Of a stretch of 64,000 nucleotides of DNA, positions 21,927 to 34,019 are shown piece after piece (the first letter of the stretch is position 1; every line of letters begins with the position of its first letter). The notes beneath the pieces are model-generated. The model made no database searches and was not told where the DNA came from. It saw only the letters and a program-made list of their open reading frames with translations. The translations under genes and the position numbers were made by a program. Location of the stretch: assembly GCA_019787685.1 (NCBI GenBank), contig JAHNUO010000005.1, forward strand, positions 744,001-808,000, given 5' to 3'. This DNA is from Chiua virens (Eukaryota > Basidiomycota > Agaricomycetes > Boletales > Boletaceae).

Positions 21927-24092
21927 ATGGGCCAGGAATCTCCGTTCAAGTCCACGCGCGACGAGTCCCTGACCGTCATTGACAATCGTACTGGAAAGCA
22001 GTATAAAGTCCCGTACGTTTAGACCCCCTGTTTTTCCTACTCGATTGACACCTCACAGCATAGCCCACAACGCCATCCCGGCTACGTCCTTCAAGTCCAT
22101 TCGTGCCCCTTCCGGGCCAAATGACCGTCCAGAAGACGAGTCCGAGCGTGGTCTCCGGGTCTCCGACCGAGGCTTCCTTAACACCGCTGTGGTCCAGAGT
22201 AGCATTACTTACATCGACGGCGACAACGGCATCCTGCGTTACAGGTGCGTCGTGCCCTCATCTCGTTTCCTCTTCTCATCCTCGCTTCCCTCAGAGGGTA
22301 CCCCATCGAGCAACTCGCCTCCCAGTCCTCCTTCCTCGACTGTGCATATCTTCTCATCTATGGCTCTCTCCCCACCCACGTTCAGCTCTCCAATTTCGAG
22401 CGCGAAGTGCTCACACATGGCGTGAATGCATGCAGACGCCGCAGGTTTCTTCCGCGCGTTCAGGTATGACGCCCATCCGATGGCCATGCTGACTAGTGCA
22501 TTCGCATACTTGGGGTCTTACTATAGCGAGGCAAACCCGTCTTTACAAGGTACTCTCCGGGTCTTGATCCACACCCGGATGTCGCTGACGGTTTTACTAG
22601 GTCAGGCACTCTACACCAACGGCGCAAAGGGAGACGTGGCTGCACTTCGGAACATGGACAAGCAGATTTATCGGCTGATAGGGAAGGCGACCACCCTTGC
22701 TGCAATGGCCTACCGTGTCCGGCAGGGGAGAGAATTTGTTGTACCACCGACGGGGATGAGCTACGCAGAGTCGTACGTGTTCCGTCGTCGTTGTAGAGGG
22801 CAGTGGGCTGATACCGCCTGCAGATTCTTGTTCCAGCTCGACCATTCCTCGCATAGTGACGCATTTCCCACGACGTCAACGTCCTGTGGGGTCGCATACA
22901 AACCTCATCCTGTCCTCGCCCGCGCCTTGGACATCCTGTTCATTCTTCATGCGGATCACGAGATGAACGCGTCGAGTACGACTGTTCTGCAGACAGGATC
23001 ATCCCTCCCGGATCCGTACAGCGCCATTGCAGCGGGTTGCGCTTCATTGTAGTAAGTATAGCTCTCACTGCTTCCAAAGTTGCCTCCTAATGCGTGCACA
23101 CAGTGGTCCGCTTCACGGAGGCGCCAACGAAGCTGTAATCCGCATGTTGGTATCTATTGAAAGGTACGTATCTAGCGTGTCCCGATGAACAATTGCCTGG
23201 ACCAACATATGGATTCTAGTCCGGAAAACGTTCCAGAGTTCCTCGCAGCTGTGAAACGCCGCGAGAAGGTCCTTAGCGGTTTTGGGCATCGTGTTTACAA
23301 GACTGTATGTGTATCGCGCTACATATCTTGGACGAACAAGTTGATTGAGACTCATTTCTGACAGTCTGACCCGCGGTCTTTTATTATAAGAAAGGTTGCT
23401 GATGAAGTATTCGCAGTGTACGTCCTCGAATTGTTCCATTCGGCGGGTTCGTTGACAAGATGATCTGTGCGTGCAGCACGGGTACCGATCCCTCTGCTCA
23501 AGACTGCTATGGCGTTACATGATGCTGCGCTCAAAGACGATTACTTCGTCTCACGAAAGCTGGCCCCGAATGTTGACTTTTGGAGGTGTGTTCATACGTT
23601 TGAAACCAAACTAGGTGTTGATGATGTTGATCGGTTCTACAGCGGGCTCATTTATCGTGCAATGGGTATGTTTCTTGGTGAATAATAATAATGTAAGGGA
23701 GTGAGCTTAAGAATGCCAGGTTTCCCGATGGACTTTTTCCCGGTACTGTTCGTTGTACCACGTGTTGTGGGATGGCTTGCACACTGGCGTCAGGTACTTG
23801 CGCACTTGGCGCATTCAGAACGTTGCTGATGCTGCATACCAGATGATGCTGTCCCCAGAGGGTGTCAAGATCTGGCGCCCGAGACAAATTTATGTCGGCC
23901 CGCCCGAGCGGACGTACGTGCCGGTGGAAGAGCGACAAGCGGTGGAAGGCACTGGGAAGGAGGCGAGCGTGGTCGCGCATTCGGGGTGAGTATTTCGTGA
24001 ACGAGACATGACTCAGCGCTCACGGTGACCCTAGGATAACGAAGCGACGGAGACTGGTAGAAGAGGGCAACGTTGTAAAGAGTAGGCTCTAA
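21927..24092 (+). CDS. Citrate synthase, probably peroxisomal (C-terminal SRL)
   Basis: Condenses acetyl-CoA and oxaloacetate to citrate. [20 protein letters not shown] starts the protein without a basic mitochondrial presequence. Family blocks follow in order: [72 protein letters not shown], the active-site region [64 protein letters not shown]. The last residues are VVKSRL, a canonical PTS1-type tripeptide, so glyoxylate-cycle citrate synthase in peroxisomes is likely. Methylcitrate synthase is a less likely alternative. About eleven short introns. One segment near 22,840-22,900 reads with an unusual insert and may hide a further intron or an indel. Confidence 0.85.
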
Positions 24093-24301
24093 GTACACTT
24101 ACAATGCGATCCACACGGGTCCGGTCATGAATTGCGTGTGAGGGGGGTTGTCAGTAGAGATCAAATCATTCCCGTAGTTGTTATGCGGGGTTTGAAATCC
24201 AAGACGCATAAAGATGATCAAAAGTTTCTTGTCTGTGTCTCTTCACCTTGTTTTTCATATCCGTCCGGCTATTTAACCCTCTCTCTATCCACTGACCAAT
24301 C

Positions 24302-25084
24302 ATGTTCACCACATTCTTTTCCTTCTCTCTCCTTCTCTCCCTCTCCCTCTCCGTTCACGCCTTCTCCATCGATACACCCCAGTTGGTCCAGGTCCGTTCT
24401 TCTCCCGTCTTCCGAAATTTCCCCTCAATCTACTTCACAGTGCCAACCAGCTCAGATCACCTGGACCGATTCCGGAAACCCCCCTTATGACCTCCTCGTC
24501 GTGCCCGCCAATGATATGTGCGGTGAAGCCCTGTAAGTCTCTTCCGGAGCTTCTCCGATCAATCATTGATCTATTATAGCGAGGACCTGGGAAATTCGAC
24601 CTCTCTCGCTGTGACCTGGACCGTCAACCTTGCCGCTGGTACCCAAATCGTTCTCTCTTTGGAGGATGCTGCCAACAATGACGCCTGGAGTGGAACCGTA
24701 TGTCGCTCACAGGCAACTTTTATCGAATATGTTTTCACCGTGAACAATAGGTCACTGTCGGAAGCAGCAACGACGCGTCTTGCTTAGCCAGCTCTCCTTC
24801 GTCTGCACTCCCGTCGTCTTCCGTCTCCGGGACAGCGTAAGATTTTTGCCGCACTGACGTCTTTCGTGCCCTAATTTCCAAATTCGATAGTCCTACCACC
24901 GTTACGCCATCTAGAGCTGCCACGACTCTGTCTGTCGCTTCATATCCGTCGTCCTCGGCCTTTGCTCCGGCCGGGGCTGCTAACGCCGGCTTGCTCCCCA
25001 ATTCCTCGGGTTCCGATGCGTCCCTCAGCGCCAGTGACACTCTTCGGCTCTGCTGCGCTTGCCCTCGTCGCGTTCGCACTCTAA
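24302..25084 (+). CDS. Secreted GPI-type Ser/Ala-rich surface protein
   Basis: ATG 24302 gives MFTTFFSFSLLLSLSLSVHA, a clear signal peptide, then FSIDTPQLVQ. After introns comes CQPAQITWTDSGNPPYDLLV, VPANDMCGEALEDLGNSTSL and VTWTVNLAAGTQIVLSLEDA, a beta-rich domain typical of small fungal cell-surface proteins. A Ser/Thr/Ala-rich stalk follows (SVASYPSSSAFAPAGAANAG). The hydrophobic GPI-signal-like tail LFGSAALALVAFAL is found one base out of frame at about 25,043-25,084. Without a frame change the reading frame runs on to 25,290 and ends in a different hydrophobic stretch. The CT-rich, TATTTAA-containing upstream region at 24,270-24,300 looks like a promoter. Function is structural or unknown. 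Confidence 0.68.
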
Positions 25085-28000
25085 GCGACCAAGATACCAT
25101 GCATTTTTATTCTTATGAACGTAAGATGGTAATACCCGGCATCTCCATGCGCTACTATCCTGGCGATAATGTGCCGTCCTTTATTCTCCATCTTTGGAGC
25201 TGGCCTAGATTTTTTCTTTCTCTCGGTCTTTTTCTAATTTATCAAGGTAAATTCTTCAGGCCAGTTCTGGAGGAGTTGGTGTTGTCCTAGTAAGAGTTTG
25301 CGGATCGGATTTCACTTCCACTGGTTGCGCTGGTAGCTTTGGTAGCTCGCTTTGCAAACGCGTCCTTTTGTAACACATCAGATGAATTAATACCTTGGAA
25401 TACTTGCTGATTCGGGCTACCAGTGGCTGGGTTGCTGGAAGTTTCGCCTAGTATACTGCTCTCATGAACATTTTGAATCTGTCTCACCAGCCATGTGCTC
25501 CGTCCGAATCAAAAATAACTTCAACTTGGTGCATGAAAAAAATCCCACAACCCCTGCGCTGGTATAGCTCTCAGGCCGTGTTCGCCTCGGGCCCTCGTAA
25601 CCAATCACTATTCCTTGATTCACCCCGGTTTGAATGCGGTGTTTAATGAACCACTGTGATGCGACTTTGACCAAGATCAAACAGGCTCAACTGAGACATC
25701 GCACAAGCACTTGCCCGGGCATCTATGCCCTCCGTGTCTATCTCCTTCCTTCCGTGCGCGGTACCACGTCGCTGTTCGTGGCACACGTTGGCATCGGTCA
25801 AGGGATATACCCATCATCGGCCCGCCCTCGCGTATCAACGCCGTCAAGGACGGATTCATTTCAAGTTTTTTTCGACCGCCTTGTGAGCGATCAATGACGC
25901 TGGCAGCGACAAATCTTAGACTCACCTCATTGTGATATGACGTTGAAAGCTATGCGTCGGGGCGGTGGTAACATGTTATATTGTGGGTGATTAGTTGACG
26001 GTGCCCACGACATCTTGATTATTGTCTCGCGGACGATACCCAGGTCAATGCTTATTATACGAAACATGGATGCTGTGGCGACGACGAGATCGTCCGTGGT
26101 GACTGGTCAGGACGCAATTGTTTCTGGGTGCCTTGGTGAGGGGGTGCGTGTATATTCTGTTCGCATATTGCGTCAATCGGTGCCGCTCACCTTGGACTAT
26201 GTCGAACGTCTGCTTGAGGGGGGATATCGTGGCTCACTGGCCTCAGGGTGGGGGAGAAGAACAAAGGTGTGTCTTGCACAGTGAGGTCGCTGATAAACGT
26301 CGAATAGTTGTCCTTTGATCTCCAAGTGTAGGTCTAGTTTCAAGTCGGAGAGACTGGGAAAAGGTTTAACCTTGACAGCACCCCAATATCTGGTATCCTT
26401 CCTCTGAGTCCATACGCCTAACTTCCATTTCCCTGCTGACAAGGTGAGACTCAGGCTCGGAATGATCTTACAGCAGACCAAATTTGTGCGCACATCCGAG
26501 TCTGCCTATACCAATGCGTCGAGTTCAAGTATGGTGATAACCTCGTGCATCTATATCTCAGACCAGTGGTATGTGTACATCTTAGTTGGTCCCCCAAAAC
26601 CAGACATACCTGCTCTGCGATCAGAACACAGTCGCTTACCTTTGTTGCCGTGACGTTGGTATCATGATGAGTCGATCGCCAGTCTGTCGCTACTGATACA
26701 TTAAAGATCGCTTGTCCTAGTTATGAAATACATCCCCATTGCAACTGCTCTTGGCGGTACGAGAGGAACGATAATCCATGTGATTTCGCCGTGAACCTCG
26801 TTGATGTTCAGATCTGCAAGGAAACAATCTGGTAATACCTCCGTACCGTTTACCTTGTGTACGTGCCGCAACCCGGACCTTTTTGCAGGGCGGTCACCAC
26901 GGAGGAAACGCAACCTTTGCAGATCTCGGGTTTTTCCATCTGAAAATTACTTCAACGAATATAATTGTTTACTTTTCAAGGTTCAAACGGGGGCGATTGG
27001 TTATGTGCGTGGATCGCACAGTATTTGTCCACCCCATTTCTCCCCCTCCATTTTCTCGGTGGTCTCGGCGGATATGTCGATGACACAACATGTAGATCCA
27101 GACCACTTGTTTCGCTGAGTATTGGGGTGCTAACGGAGAATCGTGGTCAAGACGCGGCGTTTCGAGACAGATGTCACTCTTATGCACTGTACATATATCG
27201 ACTGTCATATATCATATCGGGTCAGTTACTAGAGATCAGGCATTTGTAACTTACGACATATAAGCCCTCGGTATGTGGGGATCGATCCCTTCGGATTGCT
27301 ATGTAAGTACTAGGTTCACACTGCAAGGTGGTCAGCCCTGTTCATTTCCCTGGGAGCATGCGGTCTCTTACGACTCGTTTGCATGTTCTTTTTTTCCCTT
27401 CGTGCACGGTATCGGCCGAGAGAACTCCAGTATTCGCCAAGTCAGCGTCAAGGCCCATCGCGACCCTGACCATGCAGAACACCAGTTTTTTGGGGTTGAG
27501 GTGACTTCTTTTGAAAAAGACTAGAATATTAATCTCATCGGGCACCCACTGAGGGCACGTTGCAACCAATTTCTCAGGCGACACGTCCCCGTCCCCGGCT
27601 CGTGGATCTCCCTCATGGCATCGTCCACCTCGCACGAGAAAAAAGTGGTGACAACGACTTAGTGGTGCGCCGATCGACGGACCGAATTATATTGTACCAT
27701 GACATGGTAATTACAACCGCAGATTAGTAACCTGTCAGATATGTGGCGTCAGACTAGGGCTGCACACAGCGGCACAGCCTCAACAACTGGGCATGATTTA
27801 TTCTGTGTATCATGTGTATTCGGGCGTACCTGGTGCCTACGGCGACTTACGGTGGTGAATTGCGGTCACCATGGGTATGACGTCTATGTGATCTGTGTTG
27901 TTGATGGGATGAAACGATTCAGAGGAAGCAACCTGGCAGAGGAACGAGCCAACATTGTATGAGGTAAAATTGAGATTACTCACACCCGTTCGCGTGAGTT

Positions 28001-28462
28001 GCCACACGGCGACTCGCGGGAGTGTTAATGTCGATAAGCCTGAGCGCTATTCCTAGGTTGGCCCTTCAATGCAATACCTAAGTTAGTATGCGCTCGGTCC
28101 CGCCCATCTTAGGATCCGTATTCATTCGGCTAGCCCGTTCAAATCAATAAATTCGGAGGCTTTGAAGTCTCAGGGGGTCAGGGAGCTTTCTGCAAGATTT
28201 GATGATGCTTGCGGTCAAGCGGCAGAAGTGGGATCGATGCAGAGATCAATTCAGCGGATCTCTGGCAGTTAAAAAACTTGTAGGTAAGTAGCTTTAATCG
28301 GAGAAATTTACATGCGTACAGTGGCGCGAGGGCGATCTGTGGAATCAGCTTCTCGGCTACCATTTGAACATCAAAATTCCGAGTAGAGTATCTTGTGATA
28401 ACCGATAACGTTGTAATACGACTCCGAGTCGATCACTAGTATTGGCATCCGCCATTGCCACC
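25085..28462. other. Gene-poor stretch, nothing recognised
   Basis: About 3.4 kb with only short open frames. Two minus-strand stretches (26,197-26,493 and 26,701-26,913) read like coding sequence, for example HKVNGTEVLPDCFLADLNIN, but they have no motif that I can place and no clean exon chain. An imperfect inverted repeat at about 27,985-28,022 could form a hairpin. No transposon ends or tRNA were seen. Parts may be worn relics. Confidence 0.5.
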
Positions 28463-28905
28463 ATGACCGACTCTACATGGCATACCGTGTGAGTTCCCCC
28501 GGACCCACAGTTCGCCTGATCATTCCAACGTCCGTTGTCAGTCTAAAGCCCTTGTTATCTTATCTAGGACCGTCCGTATCCCGTTCACGAACAATCAACA
28601 TGCCACGATCGCAAAGCAAGTCATCGATGTCGATGTTGAGCTGCAAAAGGATGCCGTCAAGCGGACACTGACGGTGGAAGGCGATGAGCTGATCGCGTCC
28701 GTTTTATTTCTCCTTTGTCCTTCATGCGTGCGCCTGACGTCGATGTCTCCTTGATCACAGGACGTTTCAGACGCTGACCATCCGGTTAGCACGTCTGACA
28801 GTCAACGGATTTCTGGAGAACGTTGATCTCGTCATTCGGACAATGTCCGAGTTTGGCAAGCAGGCTGGACATTCGGAGAGATCAAAGACGGCAGAGGACG
28901 AATAG
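28463..28905 (+). CDS. PCC1: KEOPS complex subunit Pcc1
   Basis: Pcc1 dimerises and joins Kae1 in the KEOPS complex, needed for the t6A modification of tRNAs and linked to telomere and transcription phenotypes. ATG 28463 gives MTDSTWHT, an intron, then VRIPFTNNQHATIAKQVIDV, DVELQKDAVKRTLTVEGDEL. A second intron joins to FQTLTIRLARLTVNGFLENV and DLVIRTMSEFGKQAG. This is the compact alpha/beta CTAG/Pcc1 fold, including the 'RL..LTVNGFLENVDLVIRTM' helix. About 100 aa, as usual. It converges on the next gene, with stop codons 97 bp apart. Confidence 0.85.
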
Positions 28906-29002
28906 TAGGGATCCGAGTGTTTCGATGATTCATTTGTTCGTACATCACAACCGATCGATCGACGAATAGCATGTAACTTAACTATTGTCTAATCACTCGG
29001 TT

Positions 29003-30535
29003 TCAGGCTTCTGCAGTCTCTGTCTTCTTCTTCCTCTTATTCTCCCGCAGTGGTTTCGCCAACAAGCTCTTGAGCTCCTCATCCTCTAGCTCCTTCTCGG
29101 TCTTGACTAGTTCTGGTTTGTACCAGACAGGGGTGTGTGTGAGCAATAGAGGACCAGCAGGTGGAAGGGCGATGGTGAAATGGAATGCTGCGACAAACGT
29201 GTTTGTAGGAGTGTAACTGGTAGACATCAGAAAGGAATCATTTGGTCGGGTAACACTGCTGTGACTTACACCACCTCGTATGGTTTTACGAGACCATGAG
29301 AGACAGCTTCTTGGAGACCGAGGCGAGCTCTCTTCTCGTCCTCCAGTACACGGATGTTGATCGGGAATGCGCCAGCCTTCTTCTGCATCTCAGAAAATAC
29401 CTGCACGAGAATTCTTCATCTTTAATTGATACGTCACAGAACCTTCCTTCTGGTAGATGGTCGTTCTCGAGTCTTCTACCCGTGCCTTGAGACACCATCA
29501 TCGATCCTGATCGCTATCGAAGATCGTTAAAGCATACCTTGCCGTCCTCCCCTGACGAAACGAGAATATCAATGCCATACACTTCATCTTCAGCAAATAC
29601 GATCGTCTCCGTGTCCCGTTTCTGGGTTTCGGTTGGATTCAAAATAACACGCTTTTTTCCATCGATCACATTCTGTGTCTGTTGACACGAGAGCATCCCT
29701 GTTCAAATGAGATTCATCAACAAACGCGCCTCTCGCCCGAGTCGATCACACACCTTCCACCGGTTTGCAATTCCACGCCGCAGCCGCTTTTGCAACTGCA
29801 TCCGTCACCGCCCAGTTCTTGTTCCCAACCTTGACCACTCTCAACGCAGCCTCGGCAGCATGCCACGCAGCCTTTAGCACATCGGCACGTCTTCCAGTCA
29901 CTGGATCTTGCTCGCTGGCGCCCACAACGATTGTTTCAGCACTGATCACCGCGAACCCATCGATATGTGCACCGATGTGAAGCTTCACGACGTCGTCTTT
30001 CGCCAATTCCTGGGAAGCGAGGGTGTCCGAGCTGTACAATGAAAGGCAACAAATCGACTTTCAATCGACGCAGCTCAGAGATCATGATGGCCCGAGGCCC
30101 GGTAAACGTACGCAAGAGGAGAAAAATGGGCTACGGCGTTGTTGATAGAGATACATGTCGGGAAGGCGATGCCTATCATCGTTCGCATTCGTGAGATGAT
30201 GCGTACTGAGAGGGAAATAATGTCGCATGCCTTTAGAAACCTTGACGCCCTTGGCGCCCTTGTTGTAAACGGCTCCAGTTGCTTCTTCGATGAGCCTGTC
30301 CCCCTCGATGCAAAGATCGATGATCTTTGCTCCTTCGATGGAGAGCGTGATGAGTTTTTGCATCACATCTTTGACAATATCGCCGGCCGTCTACGAAATC
30401 CAGCGACGGCGATCAGAACACTTGAAGATAGCATTGAACGAAACTAATCGGGCATAGTACCTTGTATTTGGTGATATCAGCCTCCGATATCAATCGCGGC
30501 TTTTCCGCTGGTTTGGGGGGTTGGGCTTCGGCCAT
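29003..30535 (-). CDS. EBP1/PA2G4-like pita-bread protein (methionine aminopeptidase fold)
   Basis: ATG 30535 gives a start rich in Ala/Pro/Lys, then VKDVMQKLITLSIEGAKIID, LCIEGDRLIEEATGAVYNKG. Then come a short exon with the AFPTCISINN region and KDDVVKLHIGAHIDGFAVIS, AETIVVGASE, AWHAAEAALRVVKVGNKNWA, VTDAVAKAAAAWNCKPVEG. The second half shows QQTQNVIDGKKRVILNPTET, FAEDEVYGIDILVSSGEDGK, AGAFPINIRVLEDEKRARLG and a C-terminal Lys/Arg-rich tail (PLRENKRKKKTETAEA). This is the architecture of the EBP1/PA2G4/p42 group, which binds ribosomal tunnel exits and acts in growth control. The family is generally not an active peptidase. The basic tail fits rRNA binding. About 390 aa, seven or so introns. 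Confidence 0.85.
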
Positions 30536-30822
30536 TGCTGCTCCACGTCAAGATATGGTGCGAGTGATCGTGCAGAGGCTCTGCTTCGTGCGATCGCTTT
30601 AGCAGAGGCTGACGGCAGTCCTGATTTGGCAAAATCTCCTAGATCATGGGATCATCGATCATCGATCATCCATAGACGCGGAATTGAGCTGTACTACTCG
30701 TGACACCAGTTGCTCCTCCTGAAAATGCCTAGACTACTGTACAATTTGGATGGGGGTATCATGCCCTACAGTACCATCTAAATGCGCCCTAGTTTTTTGC
30801 GAGTTTTTTTGTCTCCCAGGTA

Positions 30823-32978
30823 TCAATTGTTAGCAGGTATCGAATCATCTTCCAAGTCCTCCTCCATTCGTCGTTGCCATACTTTCTTCAAGCATACAAA
30901 CCCGCGTAGTCTCCTGCATAGTTCGAGATCCCTCTCGTAGTCGGTTTCGTCCTGAAGGTAAGGAGTTGAACCAAACACGCCATTCCGGTGGTTTCCCGAA
31001 TGGCTCGTTCCAACACAATTCGGACTGAATGCTTCCTCGCACCGACGTGCGATCAGCCATATCGCTAGGTTCACGGTGACTGTTAGCTAGGAAAGGTACA
31101 AGTGGAAACGGCACTACTTACTTTTCCCAGTTGATCCAGTCACGTTCAAAATAATCACGAAGCGGATTAATCGTCGACCGAACGCGATCGGAGTGATTTT
31201 TCAAGTACTTCTCCTGCGCCGATCTCACGAGGGGGGGTATCGAACGATCGTGTCCAAACAGCCTTTCGTAAGCCTGCCATATGGACTCTTTGCATGCCGC
31301 AATGGTCCGAACGTTCCGCGCCAAGTGCATAGATCCCCACGACGATACACCCCTGCGAGAAGACTTCCGGCAGGGTAAGCATGTGCTCTCATCATCGGAT
31401 TCCGTTGCTGACAAAGATCGAAGTTCGAACAGGGTATCCGGATCAATGAGGTCGGACAGTCCCGTAGCAGGCTGCGTATTTCGTTTGCACGACGAGTTTG
31501 GTGGAAGAGGGACCTCGAGTGGGGGGTGAGTTTGGATCTCGAGAAACCATGATCCTAAATGAAATGGCAAAACGGAGAGGAGGTTCGGCGCGAGGAAGCT
31601 GTCGTTCAACATTTCTTCCCACGCGTGTCTGAGCCTGGAATGATCCCGAGGGTCTGGAGGGGATAGGTATTTGGGAGCCAACGAAAGTGACGACGAAGAC
31701 GAAGCGGACAACAGTTCGAATTGGCTGCTCTTTGAGCTGAGCCTTGTGATCGAATGGATCCGACTTGGACGCGTTCTGATTTGAAACGGCGGTATTGGAG
31801 CTTCGGGGCGAACTGTTTTCGGACAAGGGACTGCTCGCTACGCTTGTATCAGGTGCCCGTGGTGATGGAAAGATGAGGTCCTCTTCAATGATCTTAGACT
31901 ATGGTGAGAAAAGTGAATCAGGGTGTGACGCTCATTTTCGCACCTCGAAAACACCGTTTGGGCTGAGCACCCGCGAAATCTCCTGAAAGGATCCGGCAAG
32001 GATAAATTACGAGAAGAAAAGTCAAGCGCTGTACACACCGCGAGTACGTAGCCCCACTAATATACCAAACAATTCATTAGCCACGGAATAGGCAAAAGCT
32101 TGACAGCACTAACCTCGTCCTCAGGAATATGAAGTCCCATCCGAACCATCCTGACAAAGTCAAACTGACCATCAAGAAATGGTAAGCCGTCGAGTCTGTT
32201 GGAGATCAATGAGAAGACAAGCCCGAAATGGACGAACGAGAGCAATACAGGTTACCGTGGACCCACTTCAGCCTACGGGATAGGTTTTTGTCGAGTATGC
32301 GAAGCTTGGGCTGTACTGATTGTACGTCGAAGCCAACGACCGTGCTACCCTGGGCGACGACCGTCAAGAAATGATACATGGATAGCATGAAAATATACAT
32401 ACTTGCCATTGCCTTGCAGCTTCGATAGCCCAAAGGCCCCTGCCACAACCCAGGTCGAGAACGGTTGCGGGTGGTGTGGTAAAGTCATGAAGTGTCAAAC
32501 TTTTACAGCAATTTGTTATAAACATATGGTCCCAATGGTCACTGACGAACGAGGATATTAGCATGCATCGAGACGACGAGTGAATAACGGATCCCCGACT
32601 CACAAATTTACAATCTCATTCGTATAAGTGAGCGGCGAAATGACTTCACCAGCTGGACGTCGGTGCATGGGTTTTCTGGGCAACCGCCTGTCGACGTCCT
32701 TGATGTGTGAAGTGACAACCACAGTCATGATAGTGCCAAAGACGAGGGCATCAAAGAAACTGTGGGGAAAAAGATATGAGTTGAAGCGAAGGAGGAAGGG
32801 TCGTTTTACAGTGAGTAGATTACGGACACCGGGTAAGGTGAGCCAATACTCGAGCACGCTAAACCCGGACTATATAACGGGGCCCAAGATGGACGTAACG
32901 TGAGGGGGAAGTTTGCTGGAAAAGGTGACAAGGGAGTAGTAAGCGATCTCGGGCTAAATCTTTCAGTACGCACTGCAT
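30823..32978 (-). CDS. Class I SAM-dependent methyltransferase of basidiomycete LaeA-like type, start uncertain
   Basis: Motif I VLDLGCGRGLWAIEAARQWQ, followed over an intron by STVVGFDVQSVQPKL (motif II acidic residue). Then come LKWVHGNL, LDGLPFLDGQFDFVRMVRMG, LHIPEDEWG, and EISRVLSPNGVFEV. This is a Rossmann methyltransferase with the usual order. The long second half is family-typical: LRHAWEEMLNDSFLAPNLLS, VLPFHLGSWFLEIQTHPPLE, ESIWQAYERLFGHDRSIPPL, RSTINPLRDYFERDWINWEK and LCRRLRGFVCLKKVWQRRME, with stop at 30,823. The segment HRRPAGEVISPLTYTNEIVN precedes motif I. Upstream of it I cannot fix the first exon: an ATG at 32,978 is the nearest candidate but needs an unproven intron. Substrate unknown. 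Confidence 0.75.
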
Positions 32979-33180
32979 AATTATATGTATCCCGCAGTCG
33001 ACGAAAAGGTCTGCGAGCGCACCTTAGCGACTTGCAGGGCCAGTTTGTCATGTTCCTCCGTCGCTTGGCATTCTAGATAGCACTGTCCGGGGTCACTCCC
33101 ATTACGGCCGATTTTCCGGGGTCTTGTTCGGAGGGGATCGCGCCTGTCCATTGGTACCCCCGTCCTCATCCCATACCTCG

Positions 33181-33763
33181 ATGAGCTCTACAGTCCCCTT
33201 ACGCCTCACAAAGGGCGTCCTTTCTACCGCAGCTAGAAGGCAACTACACCCCCTGCGCAGGCTCGCCTCCACCTCGGCTGTTCAAGAAAAGGACCCTCAG
33301 CTTGGCGACTACCCCCAGCTTCCATGGCAATCCAGTCAAACACTTCCACCAAGAGGCTGGTGGGACCAACCAATGAGGCGGAATTTTGGTGATCCTGTCA
33401 GTTTTTTTTTTTACCATGTGCATCGTAACGCATTACTTTGACAGCTGACCACATGGTGCTTCTAGGTACCAGAACACGAAGAGGTTTTGTCGATGTGGGG
33501 TCCAGATATCTCGGTTGTACATCCTCGGACAGCCTTGTTTCAATTTACACTAGCTGCTTCCGCTTTTGTTGGCTTTGGCTTCCTGTGCAGCTATATGTTG
33601 GTGCCGGAAAGATCCACTGTGCCTCGGGAATATCCATTCTCCGGCTTGGTCAAGGAGCTCGGCGGACTGGAAGACAACAAGGTAGGCGCATCTCATGAAA
33701 TTTTCGGTTCACCGATTAACCGTCACTTAGGCGAGGGAAGAGACCGTAGATGACGAAGAGTAG
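33181..33763 (+). CDS. NDUFB8: NADH dehydrogenase (complex I) subunit NDUFB8/ASHI
   Basis: Accessory subunit of respiratory complex I in the mitochondrial inner membrane. ATG 33181 opens a basic presequence-like leader (MSSTVPLRLTKGVLSTAARR) followed by DPQLGDYPQLPWQSSQTLPP and RGWWDQPMRRNFGDP, the family signature. After a short intron: VPEHEEVLSMWGPDISVVHP, then a single transmembrane segment LAASAFVGFGFLCSYMLV, and VPREYPFSGLVKELGG. A last intron leads to the acidic end REETVDDEE at TAG 33,761-33,763. About 150 aa, in the family range. It converges on RAD2/XPG (257 bp between stops) and is divergent from the methyltransferase. Confidence 0.9.
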
Positions 33764-34019
33764 GCTGTGTAGTACCGCCTTTGTCGTGGATGTTGTCAGC
33801 CTTTCTCGAATCGGAGACATTTTCAAACTTTCCCGGAAGGATTCAGATAGAGATCTCGCTACCACTCGAGGCTCCGGGATATGATCCGCAGCACTCAAGC
33901 GGATCCGACGAATGCATTGAATTCACCAGCTATCATTCCGAGCTACGCTCCCCAATCTGCATCAACCCTAAAAAAATACTCGGAGAAACAGCTCATAAAT
34001 TATACATATTTATAGGCCA

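Noticed and set aside
27342..27635. Minus-strand open frame of about 97 codons
   Set aside because: No recognisable motif and no neighbouring exons.
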